A stretch of DNA of 64,000 nucleotides from Bacillota bacterium (GCA_023439505.1 JAEXNR010000032.1:136336-200335), one strand, 5' to 3'. Counted from the stretch's first letter, positions 53,894 to 63,613 are shown. Numbers and translations: made by a program. The notes: generated by a model not told the origin, from the sequence alone.

Positions 53894-54898
53894 ATGATTT
53901 CATTTCGTAAACTGACCCGTAACATACCGGCAGGAAATATGATCCTGCCTTTAATCGCAGCCGTATTTATTAATACGGTATTTCCAACCTTTTTTACCTT
54001 TGGAAGCTATAGTAAAGTGCTGTTTTCTGATCAGGGCATGATGACCATTATGTGTCTTACATTATTGTATACCGGTTGTCAGTTAGATATCAGAGAACTG
54101 CCCCAGGCGCTGAAGCGGGGAGGAAGCCATGTACTGTTTAAATACCTTGCAGGCGCCGGTTTCTATTTGGTGATTTCCCGTTATTTCGGAGCGGATGGGA
54201 TTCTGGGTGTATGTTCTCTTTCTCTGTTATGTTCTTTAACAAACTGTAACAGTAATCTGTATATGGGGTTAATGGATACCTACGGAGATTCTGTTGATAT
54301 GGCGGCAAGACCCCTGTTTAACCTAAACTCGGGACCCCTGCTGTCCTTAATCACAATAGGAATAGGAGGGATGGAGGGATTTCATCCAATTGATATATTG
54401 TCCTTACTGCTTCCCTTGATGATCGGTATTCTATTATCAGTTTGTGACCCGGAGATCAGGGAGAAAACAAAACCCGCAATCAAGCTGCTGACACCTGTGT
54501 CTGGATTTATTATCGGCTCCAATATTAATCTGATTCAGGTACTCCATGCGGGCATTGGCGGAGTTTTACTGGTGATCATCGTTATTATGGTAACTGCACC
54601 GGTTGCACTTGCGGTAGACAGGATTTTGCTTGGAAGACCGGGATATGCAGGGATGGCAACGGTATCGGTAGCCGGCAATGCGATTGCGGTTCCGGCGATG
54701 GTTGCGGCGGTGGCGCCGGAATTTAAACCCTATGTAGGAATTGCTATGACACAGATATCGGCGGCGGTAATTCTTACTGCAATCCTGTGTCCTATTTTAG
54801 TAGATCAAATGTATAAGCGATTTGGAACAGAAGGAAGAAAGAAAAGAAAAATGAGGCTATGCTCCAAAGGCATACCCGGGAATAGAGGCGAAGAATGA
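53894..54898 (+). CDS. 2-keto-3-deoxygluconate permease family transporter (KdgT-like)
   Basis: A 334-aa membrane protein starting at ATG 53894 with GAGGGAGA upstream, 16 bases after the previous stop. It has about ten hydrophobic segments and KdgT-like blocks (IPAGNMILPLIAAVFINTVFP; CSLTNCNSNLYMGLMDTYGDSVD; VAGNAIAVPAMVAAVAPEF). KdgT takes up 2-keto-3-deoxygluconate or similar sugar acids with protons. Together with TctABC the locus has two transporters. Its stop overlaps the next start (ATGA). Confidence 0.8.
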   Translation: MISFRKLTRNIPAGNMILPLIAAVFINTVFPTFFTFGSYSKVLFSDQGMMTIMCLTLLYTGCQLDIRELPQALKRGGSHVLFKYLAGAGFYLVISRYFGADGILGVCSLSLLCSLTNCNSNLYMGLMDTYGDSVDMAARPLFNLNSGPLLSLITIGIGGMEGFHPIDILSLLLPLMIGILLSVCDPEIREKTKPAIKLLTPVSGFIIGSNINLIQVLHAGIGGVLLVIIVIMVTAPVALAVDRILLGRPGYAGMATVSVAGNAIAVPAMVAAVAPEFKPYVGIAMTQISAAVILTAILCPILVDQMYKRFGTEGRKKRKMRLCSKGIPGNRGEE

Positions 54899-55548
54899 GA
54901 TTTTTTATTGATACAGCCAATGTAGAAGAAATAATGAAAGCAAATGAAATGGGTGTAATTTGCGGAGTTACAACAAACCCGTCTTTAATTGCTGCAGAGG
55001 GCAGGGACTTTACCCAGGTAATCAAAGAGATCACCGAGATTGTTGATGGTCCGGTAAGCGGTGAGGTAAAGGCAACAACAACAGATGCACAGGGAATGAT
55101 AGCAGAAGGTATCGCGATTTCGGGGATTCACCCAAATATGGTGGTTAAAATTCCAATGACCACTGAGGGATTAAAGGCAGTAAAGGTATTGTCGGATCAA
55201 GGGATTAAGACCAATGTAACCCTGGTGTTTACAGCCAATCAGGCATTGCTTGCAGCCAGAGCCGGCGCGACCTATGTATCCCCTTTTCTTGGCAGACTGG
55301 ATGATATATCACAGCCGGGGACGGAACTGATCCGGGTAATCGCAGATATATTCAAACGCTATCAGCTTAAAACAGAGATTATAGCCGCGAGTGTAAGAAA
55401 TCCTGTTCATGTTACGGATTGTGCATTGCTGGGTGCGGATATTGCGACCGTCCCTTATAAAGTGATCGAACAGATGAGTGTTCACCCTTTGACACAGCAG
55501 GGAATCGTAAAGTTTCAAAAAGATTATCGGGAAGTGTTTGGAGAATAA
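54895..55548 (+). CDS. Transaldolase/fructose-6-phosphate aldolase family (FSA/TalC)
   Basis: A 217-aa class I aldolase with the Schiff-base lysine in MVVKIPMTTEGLKA (about K85). Family patterns: RFFIDTANVEEI at the start, GVTTNPSLI, GIKTNVTLVFTANQALLAARAGATYVSPFLGRLDD and TEIIAASVRNPVHV. FSA enzymes cleave fructose-6-phosphate or transfer dihydroxyacetone; transaldolases of this short type transfer the same unit. Translationally coupled to the KdgT-like permease. Downstream terminator at 55572. Confidence 0.85.
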   Translation: MRFFIDTANVEEIMKANEMGVICGVTTNPSLIAAEGRDFTQVIKEITEIVDGPVSGEVKATTTDAQGMIAEGIAISGIHPNMVVKIPMTTEGLKAVKVLSDQGIKTNVTLVFTANQALLAARAGATYVSPFLGRLDDISQPGTELIRVIADIFKRYQLKTEIIAASVRNPVHVTDCALLGADIATVPYKVIEQMSVHPLTQQGIVKFQKDYREVFGE

Positions 55549-55571
55549 ATCAGTGAGAGTGTCTGATTCTG

Positions 55572-55599
55572 AACTGCCGCAGGTTTGCGGCAGTTTTTT
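55572..55599 (+). terminator. Intrinsic terminator of the sugar-acid locus
   Basis: CTGCCGCA and TGCGGCAG form an eight-base stem around GGTT, followed by six T. Confidence 0.9.
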
Positions 55600-55834
55600 G
55601 ATGCTTTATCATGGGAGATAGATAAGTGATAGAAAATTCAGGAGAGGTATATTCGCAATAATAGTTACAAACGATAGTTAAAACAGAGGTGAGACGTATT
55701 TTGGATTCGGAAGTATCCAAATAGGTGGAAGTATATGCGTTTTTATGGGGTCTCATGTGAAAAAATGTTATATGCAAATGAACACTTTTGTGGTATCCTA
55801 GAAGATATATGGAGAAAGGGAGGGTATCAGGAAT

Positions 55835-56230
55835 ATGAATTATTTGTTGCAAAAGGGCAGACGTCATAATTATATTGTATTCCTGCTTTTACCAGTCTTT
55901 CTACTGTATCAGATGTCATTTTATTTTGAATATACCGGGAAAATAAATATAAATCCGAAATCTGATTTTAACAATATAAATGATCCGGTTCATATTTATG
56001 TTCCGGAGGAAGGCAGTCTCGCTTTTCTTGTAGTTGCAACAAATAATCGAAATATTACCAGCCCTCAGCGTTATTTTTTTCCGGGGTATTATGTTATACT
56101 TCCTTTGTTCGTCTGTGGATGGAAAACTTTTATTTCTGAATTTTATTTATTTTTATATATCATTCGTAAATCTGCATTCAGCGTGTGGATACTTGGAGGA
56201 CATTCTCCTCCGGCATTAACAATAATTTAA
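55835..56230 (+). CDS. Uncertain small membrane-anchored ORF upstream of secD
   Basis: 131 codons from ATG 55835; GGGAGGG lies about 11 bases upstream, further than usual. The N-terminus has a hydrophobic segment (YIVFLLLPVFLLYQMSF), and the rest contains another hydrophobic stretch near 85-105. Composition is unlike the neighbouring genes and no homology is recognised. It may be a spurious frame in the long leader of secD. Confidence 0.25.
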   Translation: MNYLLQKGRRHNYIVFLLLPVFLLYQMSFYFEYTGKININPKSDFNNINDPVHIYVPEEGSLAFLVVATNNRNITSPQRYFFPGYYVILPLFVCGWKTFISEFYLFLYIIRKSAFSVWILGGHSPPALTII

Positions 56231-56301
56231 GTAAAATCAGTACAAGCTATACAAGGATACAAATGCTTGAAAAAATCTATTATTTAGAAAAGGATAACAA
56301 T

Positions 56302-57570
56302 ATGAAGAGTAAGAAGCCAGTATTTTTTGTAGTATTAGTGATTACGATTATAATGACGTATACGGCTCTTTTTGGAGTATCGATTGGCTCATTTAAGATC
56401 AAGGGCGGACCCGATATGCGTTACGGTATTGACATCCGTGGTGGCGTGGATGCTGCATTTGAGCCTCAGGGACTGGACAGAAAGCCCACAAGTGACGAGC
56501 TGGAGGCAGCAAGATCAATCATTGAGACGCGTTTGGATCAGAAACAGATCCTGGACCGAGATGTAACAATTGATAAAAACAATGGATATATTATTGTACG
56601 TTTCCCATGGAAAGCTGATGAAACCGAATTTAATCCGGAACAGGCTATGGCGGAGCTGGGAGAAACCGCACAGTTAACCTTCTGTGATCAGGATGACAAA
56701 GTATTTCTGGAAGGCTCTCATGTAATAAAAGCACAGCCTCAATTTAATAAAGAGAAAAATCAGTATGTGGTTGGCCTTACCTTTGATGAAACAGGAGTTA
56801 AGGCGATGAGAGATGCTACCGGTAAAATGGTAGGGAAGAATCTGAAGATTTATATGGACAAGACCTTAATTCAGACCGCTCAGGTAATTGAACAAATACC
56901 TGATGGAAGAGCAGAGATAACGGGTATGGAGAATTACGATGCAGCAAAGGAATTGGCTGATAAGATCAATTCCGGTGCATTGCCATTTTCTATGATAACC
57001 AAAAACCATTCTACCATCAGCCCCACCCTCGGTTCCGGTGCACTCAATGTAATGCTGGATGCCGGTATCCTGGCGTTTGCAATTATATGTGCTCTGCTTC
57101 TGGTATATTACCGTCTGCCCGGATTTGTCGCTTGTATTTCCCTGCTGATCCAGGTCTCGGGACAGATTCTCTTACTATCAATACCTCAGATGTCACTGAC
57201 ACTGACCGGTATTGCCGGCGTAATTCTTTCTATTGGTATGGGTGTGGATGCGAACGTTATCGCATCAGAACGTATCAGTGAAGAGATTAAGTCAGGAAAG
57301 AGTCTTCGCTCCGCTATTACGGCGGGCTTTAAAGGCTCCTTCTCCTCCGTATTTGATGGTAATATTACCGTATTAATTGTTGGTGTGGTTTTATATATCT
57401 TTGGATCAGGTTCCCTTTTGTCATTTGCTTACACCTTATTGGTTGGTATCGTATTTAACTTTATTGCCGGTGTTACGGCATCAAGGTTAATGATATGGTC
57501 TTTAAGCGAATACAGCTTTTTACGTAAACCTGCTCTGTATACATGTAGATCAAGGAGGGTTACGCTATGA
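56302..57570 (+). CDS. secD: Protein translocase subunit SecD
   Basis: A 422-aa RND-type membrane protein. The start ATG 56302 (KSKKPVFFVVLVIT) is preferred to the upstream in-frame ATG at 56185. After the first TM segment comes YGIDIRGGVDAAFEPQG, the large extracytoplasmic P1 domain, then SGALPFSMI and the five C-terminal TM segments with IGMGVDANVIASERISEEIKSGKS. It uses the proton motive force, with SecF, to help proteins leave SecYEG. The next gene overlaps the end by four bases. Confidence 0.9.
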   Translation: MKSKKPVFFVVLVITIIMTYTALFGVSIGSFKIKGGPDMRYGIDIRGGVDAAFEPQGLDRKPTSDELEAARSIIETRLDQKQILDRDVTIDKNNGYIIVRFPWKADETEFNPEQAMAELGETAQLTFCDQDDKVFLEGSHVIKAQPQFNKEKNQYVVGLTFDETGVKAMRDATGKMVGKNLKIYMDKTLIQTAQVIEQIPDGRAEITGMENYDAAKELADKINSGALPFSMITKNHSTISPTLGSGALNVMLDAGILAFAIICALLLVYYRLPGFVACISLLIQVSGQILLLSIPQMSLTLTGIAGVILSIGMGVDANVIASERISEEIKSGKSLRSAITAGFKGSFSSVFDGNITVLIVGVVLYIFGSGSLLSFAYTLLVGIVFNFIAGVTASRLMIWSLSEYSFLRKPALYTCRSRRVTL

Positions 57571-58508
57571 GTAAAGGAACTGGTCTTCATCAGTTTTATA
57601 ATAAACGTTGGGTTTATTTCACAATCTCAATTGCAATTATGGTGATTGGAATTATATTTACTTTTGTTAAGGGCGTTCAGCTGGATATTCAGTTTAAGGG
57701 CGGCGCACTATTAAAGTATACTTATGAAGGAGAACTAAATGAGAAGTCGGCAGAGGATAAAGCGTCCGAATTATTAGGGCGTCCGGTAACAACACAGCTG
57801 ACATCAGATCTTGCTTCAGATGAGAAGAAATTAGTAATAAATATTGCAGGTAATTATGGCGTGGAAGCATCTGAACAGCAGAAGTTCGATGATTCGCTCA
57901 AAGAGGCTTTCCCGGATAACAACCTTAAATTATCCGAATCCTCCATGGTAGAGCCGTTCTTTGGTCAGAAGTTTTTAACCAACGGAATTATTGCATTGGT
58001 ACTGGCTTCCACACTGGTAATGTGTTACGTTTGGATGAGATTCAGAAAAATCGGCGGTCTTTCTGCCGGTGTAATGGCAATCATTGCACTTGTTCATGAC
58101 GTCATGGTAGTATTTTTTACCTGCGTTATATTCGGTATTCCCATCGGAGAATCCTTCGTTGCGGTTGCACTAAGTATTATCGGTTATTCTATCAATGATA
58201 CCATTGTTATCTATGACCGTATCAGAGAGAACAGCAGAACTTATACCAAATTACCGGTGGATCAGTTAACTGATTTATCCATATCCCAGTGTATGATGAG
58301 ATCAGTAATGACAAGCTTTGCCGTATTTATCAGTGTTACATCTGTATATGTTTTGGCGTTTGCTCATGATATAGAGTCGATCCAGAGCTTTGCTCTGCCG
58401 ATGGCAATTGGTACCATCAGCGGATGTTATTCCACCATTTGCATTGCCGGTCCTCTTTGGGTATCCTGGAAGAAACATAAGGCAAAGTTAAAGACATCAG
58501 CAGCGTAA
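57567..58508 (+). CDS. secF: Protein translocase subunit SecF
   Basis: A 313-aa partner of SecD with AAGGAGGG upstream and an ATGA overlap. The QFKGGALLKYTYEGE segment, six TM helices, and ALSIIGYSINDTIVIYDRIRENSRTY with the conserved region VMTSFAVFISVT are characteristic. Separate SecD and SecF are common in clostridia; Bacillus has a fusion. Confidence 0.9.
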   Translation: MSKGTGLHQFYNKRWVYFTISIAIMVIGIIFTFVKGVQLDIQFKGGALLKYTYEGELNEKSAEDKASELLGRPVTTQLTSDLASDEKKLVINIAGNYGVEASEQQKFDDSLKEAFPDNNLKLSESSMVEPFFGQKFLTNGIIALVLASTLVMCYVWMRFRKIGGLSAGVMAIIALVHDVMVVFFTCVIFGIPIGESFVAVALSIIGYSINDTIVIYDRIRENSRTYTKLPVDQLTDLSISQCMMRSVMTSFAVFISVTSVYVLAFAHDIESIQSFALPMAIGTISGCYSTICIAGPLWVSWKKHKAKLKTSAA

Positions 58509-58553
58509 ACAAAAAGTGAGATCCGCTTAACTGAGACGGATTCATAGAGAAAT

Positions 58554-58600
58554 AAAAAGTGTGTGATACTTAAGACGCCTTAAGTATCACACACTTTTTT
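58554..58600. terminator. Bidirectional terminator between secF and yyaC
   Basis: A stem of more than 16 bases (GTGTGTGATACTTAAG with CTTAAGTATCACACAC) around a four-base loop, with A- and T-runs on the outsides. Confidence 0.95.
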
Positions 58601-58628
58601 ATTCCGGAAGAAAAGTCCTCAGGTAAGT

Positions 58629-59222
58629 TCAGGATAATGTCTGTACAGTATGGTGCTTTAACTGATAGATGCAATAATTAATGGCGAGACAAATATGGTC
58701 AGCCAATGACATCACAACATTTAATCTGGTTGTCTGGAGCAGCATATGGTCTAAAAATCCTGAGAAGTTAACAATCCCGGTAATAAACAGATCGCCGACT
58801 TCGGGTAAGTCTTTATCCACTCCGGCGCCGGGTTTTAGGGGACCCTCACCCAGCGTAATATACCCCACGTGATCCGACTTGCCAAGGGAAGCGTCAATAG
58901 CGATGATAAACGCGTCCTCATGCAGTGCATAGATCATATCAATGGTGTCCTTTAAATTCTTCGCATGCACCGGTTCCTCCAGTGTACCATATACATAGAA
59001 ATTTTGCTGCTTTTGATACTTAGATAACTTATATCCAATAATCGGTCCCAGGCAGTCACCTGTGGCGCGGTCTGAACCAATGCATAAAAAGATAATGGAT
59101 TTATTGGAAACGACATGTTCTCGCATTAAATCAGTTAACATAGCGCCCAGTTCATAGGCGGAAGTTTTTTCTGCGGAGTTAAAATAGTTTATTCTGTTCT
59201 TGCTCTTGGTAAAAATACCCAT
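58629..59222 (-). CDS. yyaC: YyaC/DUF1256 sporulation protein
   Basis: A 197-aa protein read leftwards. The family signature is FLCIGSDRATGDCLGPIIGYKL, then PVHAKNLKDTI, IAIDASLGKSDHVGYI and GITGIVNFSGFLDHMLLQTTRLN, resembling hydrogenase-maturation-type peptidases and the spore germination protease. In Bacillus yyaC is expressed during sporulation. Its presence supports a spore-forming host. ATG start at 59222. Confidence 0.85.
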   Translation of the reverse strand: MGIFTKSKNRINYFNSAEKTSAYELGAMLTDLMREHVVSNKSIIFLCIGSDRATGDCLGPIIGYKLSKYQKQQNFYVYGTLEEPVHAKNLKDTIDMIYALHEDAFIIAIDASLGKSDHVGYITLGEGPLKPGAGVDKDLPEVGDLFITGIVNFSGFLDHMLLQTTRLNVVMSLADHICLAINYCIYQLKHHTVQTLS

Positions 59223-59634
59223 AATAATCCTCCAAGCAGCCGATCCCCTTAAATGAGGTCAACGGCACAATGATATGCAAAAATAAATTGCCAAGCTTTA
59301 CGTTAAGTATTACCAAAAACTAAAAATATAGACAGTTGTAAATGAAATAATTAAATCTTGTATAATTAATAAAATATTAAGGAAAGGCAGATGGGAGAGA
59401 AGAATGACGAGATAGAATTATTTAGTTCGATAATGCTAAAAAATGGAAGAAAATTGAGGATAAGTTTCTGTTCTATGATAACCGAAATTGACAAAAAGTC
59501 TGTCCATACTATGCTATGATTGTTTATATTTGGAAATTTAAAACAAAGTATAATTTTCACACGTTGGTTTGTGCGTGTCAGCAATTAGCACGCGTGGATA
59601 CTAGTATGAATTAACATAGATAGGAGCGGGGGAT
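59223..59634. promoter_or_regulatory. Intergenic region with promoter for the LysM gene
   Basis: About 410 bases. TTGACA at 59488-59493 and TATGCT at 59510-59515 are 16 bases apart, giving a leader of roughly 115 bases. A GCGTG...CACGC hairpin is possible near 59571-59594. Nothing else is recognised. Confidence 0.5.
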
Positions 59635-60966
59635 ATGATAGAATCAATATACAGCAATGAAAATAAGGAAGCGGATCACACGAATCGGGGACAAGCTGCA
59701 TTTAAGATGCCAAAGAATATCAGACAAATAGGAAAAAACGGTGGGACTAAGCAAATTTATGCAGAGGATTATGTGATGACCTTTATCAAGCAGCTTGCCG
59801 GAGAAGATTATTCCAACTGCAAGATTGCCGTACTGGTTGGGGAGATTGTGAAGATAGACGGGATCCGTAATATTTTTATTGCAGGTGCAATCGAAGTGGA
59901 GGATATGGATACTTCTAATGATATCCTGTTCACCAATGATATATGGACTGGAATTTATGATAATATAAAAAAATATTTTGTGAATCTGGAGATTGTCGGA
60001 TGGTTTGTCGGGGGAGCAAGTTATCTTCTGGAGGATGAAGATAAAATTTTAAAGGCTCACGTGGATAATTTCGCAGGGCAGGACAAAACGCTGCTTGTAT
60101 ATGATAATATGGAGAAAGAAGAAGCCTTTTATCTATATGAGAATAATCATCTGAATAAGCAGACAGGTTATTATATCTATTATGAAAAAAATGAAGATAT
60201 GCAAAACTATATGGTCAATCATCACAAGACCCAGAGCGAAGAAGAAACCTATGATGACCATGTTTCCAGAGAAATAAGAGCGGTAATTCAAAATAAGAAA
60301 CCGCCGGTGGAGCAAGAAACCAAGACGCAGCCTAAGCTTATGTATGCAGCAGGAACGCTTCTTGCAATTATAGCCCTGGTGGTTGGGGCCGCCATGCTTT
60401 CGAATTATGATCAGATGAAGAATATGAGAAGTACCATGGATTCTTTATCGAGTAATTTTGAGAAGGTGGAATCGATCCTGAACAATGGTAAAGTAACACC
60501 AAAACCTACGGAATCGCCAAAGACGCAGGTCCAGCAGGACAAAGCAGAGGATCAACAGCCGGAAGAGGCAGGAGCATTGACGGCTGACAATAACAGTCTC
60601 GATATACAGGTGGTACCAGGTAATGTAGAACCGCTGGCAGATGCAGACAAGGAAGAGGTTCAATCGCAGGATGATCAGGAAGAGGCTGCAGCTGCACAGG
60701 AGCCTACACAGGCACCTACAAAAGCACCAAAACCAACAAAAAAACCGGATAAACCAGCAAAGGCTCAGAAGGATGACGGCAGCGATACGGTTGAGGTACA
60801 ATCTCCGGAGCAAATAAATTATTATACGGTAGAAAGCGGAGATACGTTGGTTGGAATATGTGTGAAGTTATATCATTCAACCAATAATTACTCCAAGATA
60901 TTAGCCTTAAATAATCTGGAGGATGAGAACAAGCTGGTGATCGGACAGAAATTAATAGTTCCATAA
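59635..60966 (+). CDS. Membrane LysM protein with possible degenerate MPN domain
   Basis: A 443-aa protein with GGAGCGGGGG before ATG 59635. Residues about 40-190 have the layout of an MPN (JAMM-like) fold: VGEIVKIDGIRNIFIAGAIEVEDMD, WTGIYDNIKKYF, IVGWFVGGASYLLEDEDKILKAHVDNF, TLLVYDNMEKEEAFYLYEN. The catalytic HxH is replaced by GG, so any such domain would be inactive. One TM segment follows near 235-256, then a Pro/Gln/Ala-rich linker (QAPTKAPKPTKKPDKPAKA) and a C-terminal LysM domain (YYTVESGDTLVGICVKLY...LVIGQKLIVP) that binds peptidoglycan. No signal peptide at the N-terminus: the first half is cytoplasmic and the LysM outside. Confidence 0.7.
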   Translation: MIESIYSNENKEADHTNRGQAAFKMPKNIRQIGKNGGTKQIYAEDYVMTFIKQLAGEDYSNCKIAVLVGEIVKIDGIRNIFIAGAIEVEDMDTSNDILFTNDIWTGIYDNIKKYFVNLEIVGWFVGGASYLLEDEDKILKAHVDNFAGQDKTLLVYDNMEKEEAFYLYENNHLNKQTGYYIYYEKNEDMQNYMVNHHKTQSEEETYDDHVSREIRAVIQNKKPPVEQETKTQPKLMYAAGTLLAIIALVVGAAMLSNYDQMKNMRSTMDSLSSNFEKVESILNNGKVTPKPTESPKTQVQQDKAEDQQPEEAGALTADNNSLDIQVVPGNVEPLADADKEEVQSQDDQEEAAAAQEPTQAPTKAPKPTKKPDKPAKAQKDDGSDTVEVQSPEQINYYTVESGDTLVGICVKLYHSTNNYSKILALNNLEDENKLVIGQKLIVP

Positions 60967-60970
60967 GATT

Positions 60971-60997
60971 AAAAGGGGAGGAGAACTCCCCTTTTTT
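60971..60997 (+). terminator. Intrinsic terminator after the LysM gene
   Basis: AAAAGGGGAG pairs with CTCCCCTTTT around GAGAA and ends in six T. Confidence 0.9.
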
Positions 60998-61167
60998 CTT
61001 CCATGTGCTTAAGAGGGAAGTTAAGATATGCCGTGTATTGGATCATGACGCTTTCAGGAAAAAGAGTGGTCAGAAAGTACTAGGAAATAATTCATTGTAA
61101 AAAGATAGTGCCATAGATTCGAAAATGAGGTATAATCTAGAATAAATAACTGCAACAGGAGTAAGCA

Positions 61168-62364
61168 ATGGCGAGGGATAATGAGGGACAAACCTTAAGA
61201 GAATATGGAAACCGTAAAAAACGGTATCGAAGGAGAAGGGCATTGATTGTAATTACGCTGCTTTTGATCCTTGTTATTGCAGGAGGAATATATCTATACC
61301 GGTTATTTAATAAGAGCTATGACAGCTATCAGGTAATGAAGTCCGTCTCTAACATGGAGGGAACCGCTTCCGGATATTTAAGTTATGGGGGGGAGATCGT
61401 AAAGTATGGAAGGGATGGGGCAATCGCGATTGATAAGAATGGAAATACCATTTGGAACGGTGCCTATGAAATGGCAAATCCGATTGCGGACACCAGTGGT
61501 AAATATGTGGCAATCGCTGATAAAGGCAATAGAACCGTATGTGTTTTTGACAGATCGGGTGTTGCCGGTGGCTTCACAACATTACATAATATTGTAAAAA
61601 TAGAAGTGGCAAGTCAAGGCGTGGTTGCCGTTCAGATGGAAGAGGGAAATGTAAACTATATCATTGTGTACGAAAAAAACGGAAAAATAATTTATGAAAA
61701 GATGATGGAACCAGCCGAGGAAGGATATCCTGTTGATATCGCCTTATCAGAGGACGGAAGAAAAATGGTCTTAAGTTCTATTGTGATAAATTCAGGGAAG
61801 CTGACAGAGAACCTGGGCTTCTTTAATTTCGGAGAAGTAGGTCAAAGTTATCGGGAACGCCTTGTGGGCGGATACAGTTTTAATGAAGATATCTTGATTC
61901 CCCGTGTGGTATTCTTGAATAATGATAAGGTTTGCATCTATAAAGACAATGGATTAATTCTCTATTCCTTTAAGGAGAAACCAGATATTATTAAGGAATT
62001 ACCGCAACATAACCCGGATGATAAAGCAGAGCAGAAGATTAAGAGCATTATATTTAGCAGCGAGTATGCCGGAATCGTATGGGACGGGGAGGGAGTAAAG
62101 GCTAATCAGCTTGTATTATATGATCTGGAAGGAAATAAAGTGCTTGATAAGAGTCTGAAATTTGAATATAGTAAGATTTCTATGTCAGGAGAGGAGATCC
62201 TGATGCAAGATGGAACCTCCTGCGTTATATTAAAGATAAATGGGAAAGAAAAGTTTAGGTATACCTTTGATTCCAATGTGGATGCACTCTATCCCATTAA
62301 TCATCTGGATCGGTATTTTTTAGTTAATTCCTCGGAAATTGCAGAGATAAAGCTGGAAGATTAG
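61168..62364 (+). CDS. DUF5711-like single-pass membrane protein
   Basis: A 398-aa protein with a basic N-terminus (NRKKRYRRRRA), one TM segment (LIVITLLLILVIAGGIYLY) and a large outside domain of beta-propeller type repeats (GAIAIDKNGNTIWNG, YVAIADKGNRTVCVFD, NYIIVYEKNGKIIYEK, KVCIYKDNGLILYSF). This matches the clostridial DUF5711 family of unknown function. It precedes a CvpA-family gene, an arrangement seen in related genomes as far as I recall. Confidence 0.75.
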   Translation: MARDNEGQTLREYGNRKKRYRRRRALIVITLLLILVIAGGIYLYRLFNKSYDSYQVMKSVSNMEGTASGYLSYGGEIVKYGRDGAIAIDKNGNTIWNGAYEMANPIADTSGKYVAIADKGNRTVCVFDRSGVAGGFTTLHNIVKIEVASQGVVAVQMEEGNVNYIIVYEKNGKIIYEKMMEPAEEGYPVDIALSEDGRKMVLSSIVINSGKLTENLGFFNFGEVGQSYRERLVGGYSFNEDILIPRVVFLNNDKVCIYKDNGLILYSFKEKPDIIKELPQHNPDDKAEQKIKSIIFSSEYAGIVWDGEGVKANQLVLYDLEGNKVLDKSLKFEYSKISMSGEEILMQDGTSCVILKINGKEKFRYTFDSNVDALYPINHLDRYFLVNSSEIAEIKLED

Positions 62365-62541
62365 GGAAGGAGGAGGTTACCTGTAAAATCATTCATTGAA
62401 ACCAAGCATCGACCCAAACGAAGTACATGTTGATGCGGGCATAGCCGCTTGTATGGAAATAAATATATGTTCCATATTAAATTTATGCGTGGGAGCAGGC
62501 AGCGCGCATGGAAGCTAGCTGGAAAAATAAAGGGGGATATT

Positions 62542-63243
62542 ATGAATTGGCTTTTGGTAGTAGTCGCGATCATCTTAACAGGCAGTGCCCTGGTAGGCAG
62601 GCGGGTAGGTTTTATTAAGACCGTATTTTCGTTGTTTTCTTTAATTGTTGCGATATTTGTCACCATCTGGATTCATCCTTTTGTGAGTGATTTCATGAGA
62701 AACAATGAGAAGTTAAATGAATACATTGCACAAAAGGTAGAAAAGGTGTTGTTGGTTGAAGCGGATGATAAGGAACCAACCTTAAATGAGGAAGTATCCT
62801 ATATTGAGAAATTACCTTTACCACAATCCATCAGAGATACGCTGATCCAGAATAATAACAAAGAAGTTTATAAAACATTAGCAACTGACACGTTCAAAGA
62901 CTATTTAAGTAGTTATCTGACAAGAATTATTATCAATGGATTGTCTTTTGTTGGTACCTTCTTTGCAATACTTGTGATTTTGTGGGCGGCCTGTTTCGCC
63001 CTTAATATAATCAGTAAGTTACCTATATTAAATCAGGTTAATAAATCGGCAGGATTATTGGCCGGACTGGTTCATGGACTGGCCATTGTCTGGGTCTTCT
63101 TTATCGTTATAACGGTATTTGGAGGTACGGATATTGGAAGGGATGCACTTCGTATGATAGAGGAAAATCAAGTATTAAGTTTTATTTACGACAACAATTT
63201 ATTGCTTGGCTTCGTTACAGGTGCTGTGAAGATATTATTCTAA
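62542..63243 (+). CDS. CvpA-family membrane protein
   Basis: A 233-aa protein; ATG 62542 with GGGGGA upstream (an in-frame ATG at 62449 lacks a site). The first segment MNWLLVVVAIILTGSALVGRRVGFIKTVFSL is typical of CvpA, and further TM helices are near 130-160 and 175-205 (SAGLLAGLVHGLAIVWVFFIVITVF). CvpA is linked to colicin V production and to envelope homeostasis in other bacteria. The insertion between the first two TM segments (residues 60-115) is longer than in E. coli CvpA. Confidence 0.8.
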   Translation: MNWLLVVVAIILTGSALVGRRVGFIKTVFSLFSLIVAIFVTIWIHPFVSDFMRNNEKLNEYIAQKVEKVLLVEADDKEPTLNEEVSYIEKLPLPQSIRDTLIQNNNKEVYKTLATDTFKDYLSSYLTRIIINGLSFVGTFFAILVILWAACFALNIISKLPILNQVNKSAGLLAGLVHGLAIVWVFFIVITVFGGTDIGRDALRMIEENQVLSFIYDNNLLLGFVTGAVKILF

Positions 63244-63312
63244 AGTCTGTTTAAAGGTACGGTTTAAAGATAATATATGAGAATAATGTTCAAAGATATA
63301 ATAACAAGAGAC

Positions 63313-63349
63313 AAGCAACCCCTGATCTTCACTGACCGGAGTTGCTTTT
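63313..63349 (+). terminator. Likely terminator after the CvpA-family gene
   Basis: AAGCAAC and GTTGCTT with additional CC/GG pairs form a stem around TGATCTTCACTGA, followed by TTTTG. Only a short T-run. Confidence 0.6.
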
Positions 63350-63613
63350 GTATGTCAAAGCAACGGGGCGGCAGTTGGGAGAAAACGTACTATGATTGTT
63401 TCTTTCTAATACGATATGTATGATTAAGTTAAAAATGGATATGATATAAAAGGGTGAATGCTTTCAATTGATTCTAACCTTTGTGAGAATGATTCTTAGC
63501 CTTCGCGGGTCTCTCATAAGCTTTTAAAAGATCGATTTTATATGTATTATTGTATGTTTTACATGGATTTTATAAGTTTTCTAAAAAATCTCAAAAAAGT
63601 TTTAAAATCATAC
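63350..63613. other. Non-coding stretch before tandem promoters
   Basis: AT-rich, about 260 bases. No gene or repeat recognised. An imperfect TTTTATAAG/TTATAAAA-type repeat is only simple AT-rich sequence. Confidence 0.4.
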
